A DNA stretch of 64,000 nucleotides from DATHAP01 sp963762865 (GCA_963762865.1 CAVXNC010000021.1:1-64000); one strand, 5' to 3'; positions 43,203 through 51,633 are shown, counted from the stretch's first letter. Numbers and translations are program-made. The notes: generated by a model not told the origin, from the letters alone.

Positions 43203-44027
43203 ATGATCCAGATCAAGAACGATGCCGAGATCGGCCTGATGCGCGCGGCCGGGCTCGTGGTCGGACGTACGCTCGAAGCGCTGACCGCCGCGGCCGTGCC
43301 GGGCGTGACCACCGCCGACCTCGACCAGCTCGCCGAGACCCAGATCCGGGCCGCCGGCGCGGTCCCCTCCTTCAAGGGCTACCAGCCGCACCGCGGCGTC
43401 CCGCCGTTCCCGGGCTCCATCTGCGCCTCGGTCAACGACGAGATCGTCCATGGCATCCCCGGCGGCCGGATGCTGGGCGACGGCGACATCATCTCGATCG
43501 ACTGCGGGGCGATCCTCGACGGCTGGCACGGCGACGCCGCCGTGACGGTCGCGGTCGGCGACGTCCCCGACGAGGTCCGCGAGCTGATCCGCGTGACCGA
43601 GGAGTCCATGTGGCGAGGCCTTGCCGCCGGCCGCCTCGGCGGCCGCGTCTCGGACATCGGGCACGCCGTGGAGTCCTACGTCCGCTCGCAAGGGGAGTAC
43701 GGCATCGTCGAGGAGTACGGCGGCCACGGCATCGGCACCGAGATGCACCAGGAGCCGCACGTCCTCAACTACGGGCGGCCTGGTCGCGGTCCGAGGCTGC
43801 AGAAGGGCCTCGTGCTGGCCGTCGAGCCGATGCTCACCCTCGGCAGCCCGCGGACCCGGGAGCTCGACGACGAGTGGACGATCTCGACCGCGGACGGTCG
43901 GTGGGCCGCGCACTTCGAGCACACCTTCGCCATCACGGCCGACGGGCCGTGGGTCCTCACAGCGCTCGACGGTGGCCGCGCCGAGCTGGACCGGCTCGCG
44001 GCCCAGGGCTCCGCGGCGGCCGGCTGA
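43203..44027 (+). CDS. map: Type I methionine aminopeptidase
   Basis: 274 residues from ATG 43203 (MIQIKNDAEIGLMRAAGLVV). The metal ligands are all visible: Asp in ISIDCGAILDGWHGDAAV (two positions), His in YGGHGIGTEMHQEPHV, Glu in LAVEPML and Glu in HFEHTFAI; the catalytic His is in YQPHRGVPPFPG-like sequence. It removes initiator Met from nascent chains. A longer start at 43182 lacks conservation. Confidence 0.98.
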   Translation: MIQIKNDAEIGLMRAAGLVVGRTLEALTAAAVPGVTTADLDQLAETQIRAAGAVPSFKGYQPHRGVPPFPGSICASVNDEIVHGIPGGRMLGDGDIISIDCGAILDGWHGDAAVTVAVGDVPDEVRELIRVTEESMWRGLAAGRLGGRVSDIGHAVESYVRSQGEYGIVEEYGGHGIGTEMHQEPHVLNYGRPGRGPRLQKGLVLAVEPMLTLGSPRTRELDDEWTISTADGRWAAHFEHTFAITADGPWVLTALDGGRAELDRLAAQGSAAAG

Positions 44028-44034
44028 GGGCCGC

Positions 44035-44502
44035 GTGACCGTGAGCGGGCAGCCTCCCGACCCCCAGGAACCCACCCTGCGGGCCTCGGACGCCGACCGG
44101 GACGCGGTGGCCGACCGGCTCCGGGAGGCGCACGCGGAGGGGCGGCTCACGGTCGAGGAGTTCACCGAGCGGCTGGACGCCGCGTTCGTGGCTCGCACGC
44201 ACGGCGACCTGGTGCCCCTCACCAGGGACCTGCCCTCTCCCACGCAGCCCGCCCGGCGCCGCCGGACCGGCGACGAGGCGCGGCCGGCGCGCCGGACGGA
44301 GGGCCCGAGCGGGATCGCAGCCGCCTGGGGCGCCTGGATGGTCGTCGTCCTGGCCAACGTGCTGATCTGGGCCGGGGTCAGCCTGGCACGGTGGGATCCT
44401 GCCCCGTTCTGGCCGATCTGGGTCGCCGGCCCGTGGGGCATCGTGCTGATCGTGGCCACGCTGGCCCAGAAGGGCCGCGGCGGCCAGCCGAAACCGCGCT
44501 GA
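44035..44502 (+). CDS. DUF1707 (SHOCT-like) domain membrane protein
   Basis: 155 residues from GTG 44035 (44041 is an alternative). The N-terminal DUF1707 helix pair is LRASDADRDAVADRLREAHA then EGRLTVEEFTERLDAAFVAR and THGDLVPLTRDLP. A basic Pro/Arg linker and two membrane helices (AWMVVVLANVLIWAGVSLA and PFWPIWVAGPWGIVLIVATL) follow. The family is common in actinobacteria and its function is not known. It is 7 nt after map and probably co-transcribed. Confidence 0.85.
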   Translation: MTVSGQPPDPQEPTLRASDADRDAVADRLREAHAEGRLTVEEFTERLDAAFVARTHGDLVPLTRDLPSPTQPARRRRTGDEARPARRTEGPSGIAAAWGAWMVVVLANVLIWAGVSLARWDPAPFWPIWVAGPWGIVLIVATLAQKGRGGQPKPR

Positions 44503-44534
44503 CCTGCTGTTTCGCGATTTGTTCCGGCGTGTCG

Positions 44535-44540
44535 TAGACT
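44535..44540 (+). promoter_or_regulatory. Candidate -10 box upstream of rpmJ
   Basis: TAGACT resembles an actinobacterial -10. No good -35 stands at 16-18 bp (TTCGCG at 44511-44516 is the nearest). In related genomes this position would be the infA promoter; here the next gene is rpmJ, 164 nt downstream. Confidence 0.35.
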
Positions 44541-44703
44541 TCGTCGCTGGCTCACGAGCCTTGTCACGCATGCCCCGCGGCTGGCCCGGCACGCGTGACC
44601 GTCACCAGTGGGCAGCACCACCGAAACGACCCTGCGCGGCAGCATGCTGCTGCCTCGTCAGGGTGGAGTCCGACACTCGACAACAAAAGGCCGAGAACAC
44701 CAG

Positions 44704-44817
44704 ATGAAGGTCAAGCCGAGCGTCAAGAAGATCTGCGACAAGTGCAAGGTGATCCGCCGTCACGGCCGGGTCATGGTGATCTGCGACAACGCACGACACA
44801 AGCAGCGCCAGGGCTAG
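44704..44817 (+). CDS. rpmJ: 50S ribosomal protein bL36
   Basis: 37 residues (MKVKPSVKKICDKCKVIRRH), too short for usual gene-finding thresholds but unmistakable. The zinc ligands are CDKC, the Cys of VMVICDN and the His of ARHKQRQG, so this is the zinc-binding form. infA, normally directly upstream, is not present in the preceding 200 nt. Confidence 0.98.
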   Translation: MKVKPSVKKICDKCKVIRRHGRVMVICDNARHKQRQG

Positions 44818-44847
44818 TCCGCAGGCTTCGAGACCGACAACAGCACA

Positions 44848-44938
44848 GCGCGCCACGCCCCGCCGTCCTCGGACGAGCGGGTCACCCCCGGACCAGGCCG
44901 GGGCCATCCGTCCCGGGCGGGACGGGGGAGTGGCGCGC
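44848..44938 (+). promoter_or_regulatory. Branched RNA structure in the leader of rpsM
   Basis: A perfect 9-bp closing stem GCGCGCCAC (44848-44856) / GTGGCGCGC (44930-44938) encloses three hairpins. Hairpin 1 is 44859-44881 (CCCGC-CGTC / GACG-A-GCGGG), hairpin 2 is 44886-44903 (CCCCGG / CCGGGG) and hairpin 3 is 44908-44925 (CCGTCCC / GGGACGG). The result is a cloverleaf-like four-way junction ending 14 nt before the AAGGAG of rpsM. It occupies the place of the S4-binding leader of the E. coli alpha operon; autoregulation is inferred, not shown. Confidence 0.55.
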
Positions 44939-44967
44939 ACGACCTGGGACAGAAGGAGAACCGCCCG

Positions 44968-45348
44968 ATGGCACGCCTCGTCGGCGTCGACCTCCCGCGT
45001 GAGAAGCGCGTGGAGATCGCCCTGACCTACATCTTCGGTGTCGGCCGCAGCCGCGCCGTCGAGACCCTCGCCCAGACCGGCGTGAACCCGGACACCCGGG
45101 TCCGCGACCTGTCCGACGACGACCTCGTCAAGCTGCGCGACTGGATCGAGACCAGCTACCGGATCGAGGGTGACCTGCGCCGCGAGGTGCAGGCCGACAT
45201 CCGCCGCAAGGTCGAGATCGGCTGCTACGAGGGCCTGCGGCACCGCCGCGGTCTCCCGGTCCGCGGCCAGCGCACCCACACCAACGCCCGCACCCGCAAG
45301 GGCCCGCGCAAGGCGATCGCCGGCAAGAAGAAGGTCGGCAAGAAGTAG
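44968..45348 (+). CDS. rpsM: 30S ribosomal protein uS13
   Basis: 126 residues (MARLVGVDLPREKRVEIALT), with AAGGAG at 44953-44958. It keeps YIFGVGRSRAVETL and the C-terminal GLRHRRGLPVRGQRTHTNAR and TRKGPRKAIAGKKK. It contacts A- and P-site tRNAs and the B1 bridges. First gene of the alpha operon proper. Confidence 0.99.
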   Translation: MARLVGVDLPREKRVEIALTYIFGVGRSRAVETLAQTGVNPDTRVRDLSDDDLVKLRDWIETSYRIEGDLRREVQADIRRKVEIGCYEGLRHRRGLPVRGQRTHTNARTRKGPRKAIAGKKKVGKK

Positions 45349-45441
45349 TCCGTACGCCGGGACCCACTCCCGGCACGGACGCGTCCACTTACTGCCAGGC
45401 CGCTGTCCGGCACACACCAGCCACCAGGAGATTCAGAGCAG

Positions 45442-45849
45442 ATGCCTCCGAAGAGCCGTCAAGGCGCGGGCGCCAAGAAGGTGCGCCGCAAGGAGAAGAA
45501 GAACGTGGCTCACGGCCACGCGCACATCAAGAGCACGTTCAACAACACGATCGTCTCGATCACCGATCCCATGGGCAACGTGATCTCGTGGGCCTCGGCC
45601 GGCCACGTCGGCTTCAAGGGCTCGCGCAAGTCGACCCCGTTCGCCGCCCAGATGGCCGCGGAGAACGCGGCCCGCCGCGCCCAGGAGCACGGCATGCGCA
45701 AGGTCGACGTCTTCGTCAAGGGCCCCGGCTCCGGACGTGAGACCGCGATCCGGTCGCTGCAGGCAGCCGGCCTCGAGGTCGGGACCATCCAGGACGTGAC
45801 CCCCGTCCCGCACAACGGCTGCCGCCCTTCCAAGCGGCGCCGGGTCTGA
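45442..45849 (+). CDS. rpsK: 30S ribosomal protein uS11
   Basis: 135 residues (MPPKSRQGAGAKKVRRKEKK). The core is HIKSTFNNTIVSITDPMGNV, WASAGHVGFKGSRKSTPFAA and IQDVTPVPHNGCRPSKRRRV. It is part of the 30S platform beside the mRNA exit. Confidence 0.99.
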   Translation: MPPKSRQGAGAKKVRRKEKKNVAHGHAHIKSTFNNTIVSITDPMGNVISWASAGHVGFKGSRKSTPFAAQMAAENAARRAQEHGMRKVDVFVKGPGSGRETAIRSLQAAGLEVGTIQDVTPVPHNGCRPSKRRRV

Positions 45850-45863
45850 GGGGAGAGGGAGAC

Positions 45864-46490
45864 ATGGCTCGATACACCGGTGCGGACTGCAAGCGTTGCC
45901 GCCGCGAGAAGATGAAGCTGTTCCTCAAGGGCGCGAAGTGCGAGTCGCCGAAGTGCCCGATCGAGATCCGGCCCTACCCCCCGGGTGAGCACGGTCGCGG
46001 TCGCTCGAAGGACAGCGAGTACCTCCTGCAGCTGCGTGAGAAGCAGAAGGCCACCCGGATCTACGGCGTCCTCGAGAAGCAGTTCCGCGGCTACTACGAC
46101 GAGGCCAACCGCAAGCAGGGCAAGACCGGCGAGAACCTGCTTCGGATCCTCGAGAGCCGGCTGGACAACGTGGTCTACCGCGCGGGCTTCGCGAAGTCCC
46201 GCGACATGGCTCGCCAGCTGGTGCGCCACGGCCACATCACCGTGAACGGCCGCAAGGTCGACATCCCGTCGTTCCGTGTGAGCGAGAACGACATCATCGA
46301 GGTACGGGAGAGCTCACTCGAGCTCACCCCGTTCATCGTCGCCCGCGCCGAGTCCGGAGAGCGTCCGGTACCAGCGTGGCTCGAGGTCATCCCCACCCGG
46401 ATGCGCATCCTCGTGCACTCCCTCCCGGCCCGGCAGGTCATCGACACGCCGGTCCAGGAGCAGCTCATCGTCGAGCTCTACTCGAAGTAA
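45864..46490 (+). CDS. rpsD: 30S ribosomal protein uS4
   Basis: 208 residues (MARYTGADCKRCRREKMKLF). The N-terminal region has a four-Cys zinc site (CKRC and CESPKC), so this is the C+ form. The S4 RNA-binding domain contains LDNVVYRAGFAKSRDMARQL and VRHGHITVNGRKVDIPSFRV. It starts 30S assembly. In E. coli it represses the alpha operon. Confidence 0.99.
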   Translation: MARYTGADCKRCRREKMKLFLKGAKCESPKCPIEIRPYPPGEHGRGRSKDSEYLLQLREKQKATRIYGVLEKQFRGYYDEANRKQGKTGENLLRILESRLDNVVYRAGFAKSRDMARQLVRHGHITVNGRKVDIPSFRVSENDIIEVRESSLELTPFIVARAESGERPVPAWLEVIPTRMRILVHSLPARQVIDTPVQEQLIVELYSK

Positions 46491-46499
46491 CAAGCTGGA

Positions 46500-46531
46500 C
46501 CCAGGGGTGGCAGACCGACGCCACCCCTGGG
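46500..46531 (+). terminator. Hairpin between rpsD and rpoA
   Basis: CCCAGGGGTGGC (46500-46511), an 8-nt loop, then the exact complement GCCACCCCTGGG (46520-46531), lies 9 nt after the rpsD stop. The perfect 12-bp stem could be a partial terminator or an mRNA processing site that sets rpoA expression apart from the ribosomal genes. Confidence 0.55.
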
Positions 46532-46585
46532 CGCACCACCTCGCACGACGTCATATGGCGGACGTCTGCTGGAAGGACAACTGAC

Positions 46586-47602
46586 GTGCTCATCGCACAG
46601 CGCCCCACCCTCTCCGAAGAGGTCGTCGACGACTATCGCTCGCGGTTCGTCATCGAGCCTCTCGAGCCGGGCTTCGGCTACACCCTCGGCAACTCCCTTC
46701 GCCGCACCCTGCTGTCCTCGATCCCAGGGGCCTCGGTCACGAGCATCCGCGTGGACGGCGTCCTGCACGAGTTCACCACCGTGCCGGGCGTCAAGGAGGA
46801 CATCACCGAGATCATCCTCAACATCAAGGGGCTTGTCGTGAGCTCCGAGGTGGACGAGCCGGTGGTCATGTACCTGCGCAAGCAGGGCCCGGGCGCGGTC
46901 ACCGCCGCGGACATCGCGCCGCCTGCCGGCGTCGAGGTGCACAACCCCGACCTGCACATCGCCACGCTCAACGGCAAGGGCAAGCTCGAGATGGAGCTGA
47001 CGGTCGAGCGTGGCCGCGGCTACGTCTCCGCGGTGCAGAACAAGCAGGCAGGCCAGGAGATCGGCCGCATCCCGGTCGACTCGATCTACTCGCCCGTGCT
47101 GAAGGTGACCTACAAGGTCGAGGCCACCCGTGTCGAGCAGCGCACCGACTTCGACAAGCTGATCGTCGACGTCGAGACCAAGCGCTCGATGCTCCCCCGT
47201 GACGCGATGGCGTCGGCCGGCAAGACCCTGGTCGAGCTGTTCGGCCTGGCCCGAGAGCTCAACGTCGAGGCCGAGGGCATCGACATGGGCCCGTCGCCGA
47301 CGGACGCGGCGCTGGCCGCCGACCTGGCGCTGCCCGTCGAGGACCTGGAGCTCACCGTCCGGTCCTACAACTGTCTGAAGCGCGAGGGCATCCACACGGT
47401 GGGTGAGCTGGTCTCCCGCAGCGAGGCGGACCTGCTCGACATCCGCAACTTCGGTGCCAAGTCGATCGACGAGGTGAAGGCGAAGCTGCACTCGATGGGC
47501 CTGGCCCTGAAGGACAGCCCGCCCGGGTTCGACCCGAGCACTGCCGTGGACAACTACGGCGCCGACGACGACACGGCCTACGTCGAGGACGAGCAGTACT
47601 GA
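46586..47602 (+). CDS. rpoA: DNA-directed RNA polymerase subunit alpha
   Basis: 338 residues from GTG 46586 with GGAAGGA 8 nt upstream. The N-terminal dimerisation domain has EPLEPGFGYTLGNSLRRTLL and SSIPGASVTSIRVDG. The C-terminal domain (about 245-315) has the promoter-UP-element/activator surface VRSYNCLKREGIHTVGELVS and RNFGAKSIDEVKAKLHSMGL. It ends with an acidic tail. It assembles the RNA polymerase core. Confidence 0.99.
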   Translation: MLIAQRPTLSEEVVDDYRSRFVIEPLEPGFGYTLGNSLRRTLLSSIPGASVTSIRVDGVLHEFTTVPGVKEDITEIILNIKGLVVSSEVDEPVVMYLRKQGPGAVTAADIAPPAGVEVHNPDLHIATLNGKGKLEMELTVERGRGYVSAVQNKQAGQEIGRIPVDSIYSPVLKVTYKVEATRVEQRTDFDKLIVDVETKRSMLPRDAMASAGKTLVELFGLARELNVEAEGIDMGPSPTDAALAADLALPVEDLELTVRSYNCLKREGIHTVGELVSRSEADLLDIRNFGAKSIDEVKAKLHSMGLALKDSPPGFDPSTAVDNYGADDDTAYVEDEQY

Positions 47603-47652
47603 CGGTCGGCTGACCGGACAGCTCTGACCCCGCAGACTGGAGACGAAGCACC

Positions 47653-48360
47653 ATGCCCACCCCCACCAAGGGAGCGCGCCTCGGCGGCGGCCCGGCGCAC
47701 GAGCGACTGATGCTCGCCAACCTGGCCACGGCTCTGTTCGAGCACGGCCGCATCACCACCACCGAGGCGAAGGCCAAGCGGCTGCGCCCGCTCGCCGAGC
47801 GCCTCATCACCTTCGCCAAGCGCGGTGACCTGCACGCCCGTCGCCGGGTGATGACTGTCGTGCGGGACAAGAGCGTCGTGCACGAGCTCTTCGCCGAGAT
47901 CGGCCCGCGCTACGAGAACCGCCAGGGCGGCTACACCCGCATCACCAAGGTCGGTCCGCGCAAGGGCGACAACGCCCCGATGGCGGTCATCGAGCTGGTC
48001 GAGGCCCTGACGGCCAAGGTCGAGACGGTCAAGGAGGCGGAAGCCGCCACCAAGCGGACCGCCAAGAAGACCACCAAGAAGGCTGCCGCCGGCTCCGGTG
48101 CGGCGACCAAGGCAGCCGCCGCGGCGGAGGCCGCCGAGGCCGCCGCTGTGGAGGCTGCCGACGACGCGGCCGAGGGCGACGCCGAGGGTGCCGAGGAGGC
48201 CGCCGCCGAGGCCCGTGCCGCCGCGGACAAGGCCGCCAAGGCGGCCGAGGGCTCGGCGGACGAGAAGGCCGACGAGGCCGCCGGCGAGGCCGAGGGTTTC
48301 GCCGACCTGGCTGAAGAGGCTGCTGGCGAAGCCGCCGAGGACGCCAAGAAGTCGGAGTAG
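47653..48360 (+). CDS. rplQ: 50S ribosomal protein bL17 with long Ala/Glu-rich tail
   Basis: 235 residues (MPTPTKGARLGGGPAHERLM). The conserved bL17 domain ends near residue 120, after NRQGGYTRITKVGPRKGDNA and PMAVIELVE. About 110 extra residues are Ala/Glu/Lys/Asp-rich (KRTAKKTTKKAAAGSG, then AEAAEAAAVEAADDAAEGDA), probably a disordered or helical tail. Such extensions occur in actinobacterial L17; this one is long compared with the 125-130 residues of E. coli bL17. Function of the tail is unknown. Confidence 0.97.
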   Translation: MPTPTKGARLGGGPAHERLMLANLATALFEHGRITTTEAKAKRLRPLAERLITFAKRGDLHARRRVMTVVRDKSVVHELFAEIGPRYENRQGGYTRITKVGPRKGDNAPMAVIELVEALTAKVETVKEAEAATKRTAKKTTKKAAAGSGAATKAAAAAEAAEAAAVEAADDAAEGDAEGAEEAAAEARAAADKAAKAAEGSADEKADEAAGEAEGFADLAEEAAGEAAEDAKKSE

Positions 48361-48383
48361 TCCTGACGCCGACGGAGCAGATC

Positions 48384-49241
48384 GTGACCGAGCCCGTCGA
48401 CCCCGCTGCTGGGGTCGGCGGGCTCGTCCGTCTGCGGCTCGACCTGGGCTACGACGGCACCGCCTTCAACGGCTGGGCCAAGCAGCCAGGACTGCGGACG
48501 GTGCAGGCGGTCCTGGAGCAGGGCATGGCCACCGTTCTGCGGCTGGACGACGTACGGCTGACCTGCGCGGGGCGCACCGACACGGGCGTGCACGCGCGGG
48601 GGCAGGTCGCGCACCTGGACGTGCCGAGCGACGCGCTGGCCGCCCAGGGCGACGAACGCACCCTGGGTCGCCGGTTGGCCGGCGTCCTCCCCGCGGACGT
48701 CCGGGTGCACACCGTCGCGGTGGCACCGCCCGGGTTCCACGCGCGCTTCGGGGCCCTGTGGCGGCGCTACGCCTACCGGATCAGCGATCGCCCGCACGGC
48801 GTCGACCCCCTCCGCCGTCACGACGTCCTGGACCACCGCCGTGCACTGGACGTGTCGTCGATGGACGACGCCGGCCGGCTCCTCGAGGGCGAGCACGACT
48901 TCGCCGCCTACTGCCGGCCACGCAACGGGGCCACGACCGTCCGGACCCTGCTCGAGCACCGCTGGAGCCGGGACGCGGACGGCTACCTGGTCGGCCGGGT
49001 GGTGGCCGACGCCTTCTGCCACAACATGGTCCGCGCCATGGTCGGCGCGGTCATCGGCGTCGGCGAGGGGCGGCGCGACGCCGGCTGGGTCGCCGAGGTG
49101 CTCGCCGGGGGCGCGCGCCGGCCGGACGTGCCGGTCGCGGCACCGCACGGGCTCACCCTGGAGGAGGTCGGCTACCCGCCGGACGAGGAGCTCGCGGTCC
49201 GCGCCCAGGCCGTCCGCCGCCGGCGAGGGGAGCCCGCATGA
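48384..49241 (+). CDS. truA: tRNA pseudouridine(38-40) synthase TruA
   Basis: 285 residues from GTG 48384. The catalytic Asp is D66 in CAGRTDTGVHARGQVAHLDV. LRLDLGYDGTAFNGWAKQPG is the N-terminal strand, and the C-terminal part has VADAFCHNMVRAMVGAVIGV. It modifies uridines 38-40 in tRNA anticodon arms. The stop overlaps the next gene (ATGA), continuing the rplQ operon. Confidence 0.98.
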   Translation: MTEPVDPAAGVGGLVRLRLDLGYDGTAFNGWAKQPGLRTVQAVLEQGMATVLRLDDVRLTCAGRTDTGVHARGQVAHLDVPSDALAAQGDERTLGRRLAGVLPADVRVHTVAVAPPGFHARFGALWRRYAYRISDRPHGVDPLRRHDVLDHRRALDVSSMDDAGRLLEGEHDFAAYCRPRNGATTVRTLLEHRWSRDADGYLVGRVVADAFCHNMVRAMVGAVIGVGEGRRDAGWVAEVLAGGARRPDVPVAAPHGLTLEEVGYPPDEELAVRAQAVRRRRGEPA

Positions 49242-49909
49242 CGGCCACGGCGAGCCGCGAGGAGCTGCTCGTCACACTGGCCTCACGGGTGCTCGCGCTG
49301 CCCGACGACGCGCCGCGCGCCGTGTGCCTGACCGGCGTCGGCTGCAGCGGCAAGACGACGCTCGCCGCCGACCTCGTCGACGTCGTCCGGGGCGCCGGCC
49401 GGGCTGTGGTGCCGGTGGCCTACGACGACTTCCACTTCTCGCGCGACCGTCGCCACCGGCAGGGCAGGACGTCGGACGCGGGGTACCTGGACGACTCCTT
49501 CGACCCGGCCGCACTGCGCCGGCTGGTCCTCGACCCGGTGGCTGCCGGCGCCACGAGCATCGTGCCGGCGGCGTACGACCTTGCCGATGAGCGCCCCCTC
49601 CACGCCGAGCCCGTCCCGCTGCCTCCGGACGGCGTGGTGCTGGTCGAGGGGTCGTTCCTGCTCGTCCCGGACCTGGCGGACCGCTGGGACCTCGCGGTCA
49701 TGGTCGTCGCGGAGCCGGGAGGAGTGCTGGAGCGTGGGCTGGTGCGCGACGCCGACCTGGGCACCCCCGAGCAGGTCCGTGAGCTCTACCTGCGCCGCTA
49801 CCTCGCCGCGGAGGCGCTGCACCAGGAGCGCGACGACCCGTGGCCGCGTGCGGACGTCGTGGTGGACATGTCGGACCCCGATCGGCCCACCGTGCTCGGC
49901 TCTCGCTAA
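49238..49909 (+). CDS. Uridine-kinase-like P-loop NTPase
   Basis: 223 residues from ATG 49238. Walker A is GVGCSGKT (33-40), then VVPVAYDDFHFSRDRRHRQG (the DDFH nucleoside-binding motif of uridine kinases) and YLDDSFDPAALRRLVLDPV. VVLVEGSFLLVPDLADRWD is the Walker-B-like strand. The fold is the uridine kinase/phosphoribulokinase type. The substrate is inferred; other nucleosides or small molecules are possible. Overlaps truA by 4 nt. Confidence 0.85.
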   Translation: MTATASREELLVTLASRVLALPDDAPRAVCLTGVGCSGKTTLAADLVDVVRGAGRAVVPVAYDDFHFSRDRRHRQGRTSDAGYLDDSFDPAALRRLVLDPVAAGATSIVPAAYDLADERPLHAEPVPLPPDGVVLVEGSFLLVPDLADRWDLAVMVVAEPGGVLERGLVRDADLGTPEQVRELYLRRYLAAEALHQERDDPWPRADVVVDMSDPDRPTVLGSR

Positions 49910-49950
49910 ACGGGTCGCAGCGGGCCGGGTGCTGCCCGCACACTCGGGGT

Positions 49951-51633
49951 GTGGGCCACGTCGACGTCAACGGCATCAGCTACTACCTCCCGGACGGGCG
50001 CTGCCTGCTCTCGGATGTCTCCTTCCGGGTCGGCGACGGTGCGAAGGTGGCCCTCGTCGGTGCCAACGGTGCGGGCAAGACGACGCTCCTGCGGCTGGTC
50101 GCCGGCGACATCGACCCGCACGAGGGTTCGATCGGCCGCTCCGGTGGGCTGGGCGTGATGCGGCAGTTCGTCGGCTCGGTGCGGGACGACTCGTCGGTCC
50201 GCACGCTGCTCGTGTCGGTGGCGCCGCCCGCGGTGCGCCTCGCGGCTGAGGCTCTCGAGGCGGCGGAGCTCGCGATGATGGAGCACGACGACGAGAAGAC
50301 CCAGATGCGGTACGCCCAGTCGCTGGCGGACTGGTCGGACGCGGGGGGCTATGACGCCGAGGTGCTGTGGGACACCTGCACGGTCTCGGCTCTCGGCGTG
50401 CCCTTCGAGAAGTCACAGTGGCGCGAGGTGCGCACCCTCTCCGGCGGTGAGCAGAAGCGGCTGGTGCTCGAGGCGCTGCTGCGCGGGCCGGACGAGGTCC
50501 TGATGCTCGACGAGCCTGACAACTACCTCGACGTCCCCGGAAAGCTCTGGCTCGAGGAGGCGCTGCGCGAGTCGCCCAAGACTGTGCTGTTCGTCTCCCA
50601 CGACCGGGAGCTCCTGTCGCGCACGGCCACCCGGGTGGTGACCGTCGAGCTCGGCGCGGGGGGCAACACCGCGTGGACGCACGGCGGTGGCTTCGCGACG
50701 TACCACCAGGCTCGTAGGGAGCGATTCGAACGCCTCGAAGAGCTCCGCCGCCGCTGGGACGAGGAGCACGCCAAGATCAAGGCGCTCGTGCAGATGTACA
50801 AGCAGAAGGCGGCCTACAACGACGGCATGGCGTCGCGCTACCAGGCAGCGGTGACGCGGTTGCGGATGTTCGAGGAGGCCGGCCCGCCGCAGGCGATCCC
50901 GCTTCAGCAGGACGTCTCGATGCGGCTGCGGGGTGCGCGCACCGGCAAGCGGGCAGTCGTCTGCGAGTCGCTCGAGCTGACCGGTCTGATGAAGCCGTTC
51001 GACCTCGAGGTCTGGTACGGCGACCGGGTGGCCGTGCTCGGGTCCAACGGGTCGGGCAAGTCGCACTTCCTGCGGCTGCTCGCGCGCGGCGGGTCCGACC
51101 CGGACGTCGAGCACCGTCCGGTCGAGGACCTCGTGATCGCACCGGTGGCGCACACCGGCAGGGCCCGGCTGGGCGCGCGGGTCCGGCCCGGTTGGTTCGC
51201 CCAGACCCACGAGCATCCCGAGCTCATCGGCCGCACGCTGCTGGACATCCTCTGGCGCGGCGACGAGCACCGGGAAGGGATGGGCCGGGAGCCGGCCTCC
51301 CGGGCGCTGGACCGGTACGAGCTGGCGCACGCCGCCGAGCAACGCTTCGACTCGCTGTCCGGCGGGCAGCAGGCCCGACTGCAGATCCTGCTCCTCGAGC
51401 TCTCCGGTGCCACGATGCTGCTGCTCGACGAGCCGACGGACAACCTCGACCTGGTGTCCGCCGAAGCCCTCGAGGACGGGCTGGCCGCCTTCGACGGAAC
51501 CGTCGTCGCCGTGACCCACGACCGGTGGTTCTCGAGGGGTTTCGACCGCTTCCTCGTCTTCGGCGCCGACGGCGGCGTCTACGAGTCCGACGAGCCGGTC
51601 TGGGACGAGGGCCGCGTGGAGCGCGCCCGCTGA
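49951..51633 (+). CDS. ABC-F family ATP-binding protein
   Basis: 560 residues from GTG 49951, with two ABC domains and no membrane segments. Domain 1 has Walker A GANGAGKTT (37-45), signature LSGGEQKRLV and Walker B VLMLDEPDNYLDVPG. The linker is charged and helical (RRRWDEEHAKIKALVQMYKQ). Domain 2 has GSNGSGKSH, LSGGQQARLQ and MLLLDEPTDNLDLVSAEALE. ABC-F proteins act on the ribosome as translation factors or antibiotic-protection proteins. This one lacks the features of a named resistance class, so a housekeeping translation factor is the likelier role. Confidence 0.92.
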   Translation: MGHVDVNGISYYLPDGRCLLSDVSFRVGDGAKVALVGANGAGKTTLLRLVAGDIDPHEGSIGRSGGLGVMRQFVGSVRDDSSVRTLLVSVAPPAVRLAAEALEAAELAMMEHDDEKTQMRYAQSLADWSDAGGYDAEVLWDTCTVSALGVPFEKSQWREVRTLSGGEQKRLVLEALLRGPDEVLMLDEPDNYLDVPGKLWLEEALRESPKTVLFVSHDRELLSRTATRVVTVELGAGGNTAWTHGGGFATYHQARRERFERLEELRRRWDEEHAKIKALVQMYKQKAAYNDGMASRYQAAVTRLRMFEEAGPPQAIPLQQDVSMRLRGARTGKRAVVCESLELTGLMKPFDLEVWYGDRVAVLGSNGSGKSHFLRLLARGGSDPDVEHRPVEDLVIAPVAHTGRARLGARVRPGWFAQTHEHPELIGRTLLDILWRGDEHREGMGREPASRALDRYELAHAAEQRFDSLSGGQQARLQILLLELSGATMLLLDEPTDNLDLVSAEALEDGLAAFDGTVVAVTHDRWFSRGFDRFLVFGADGGVYESDEPVWDEGRVERAR

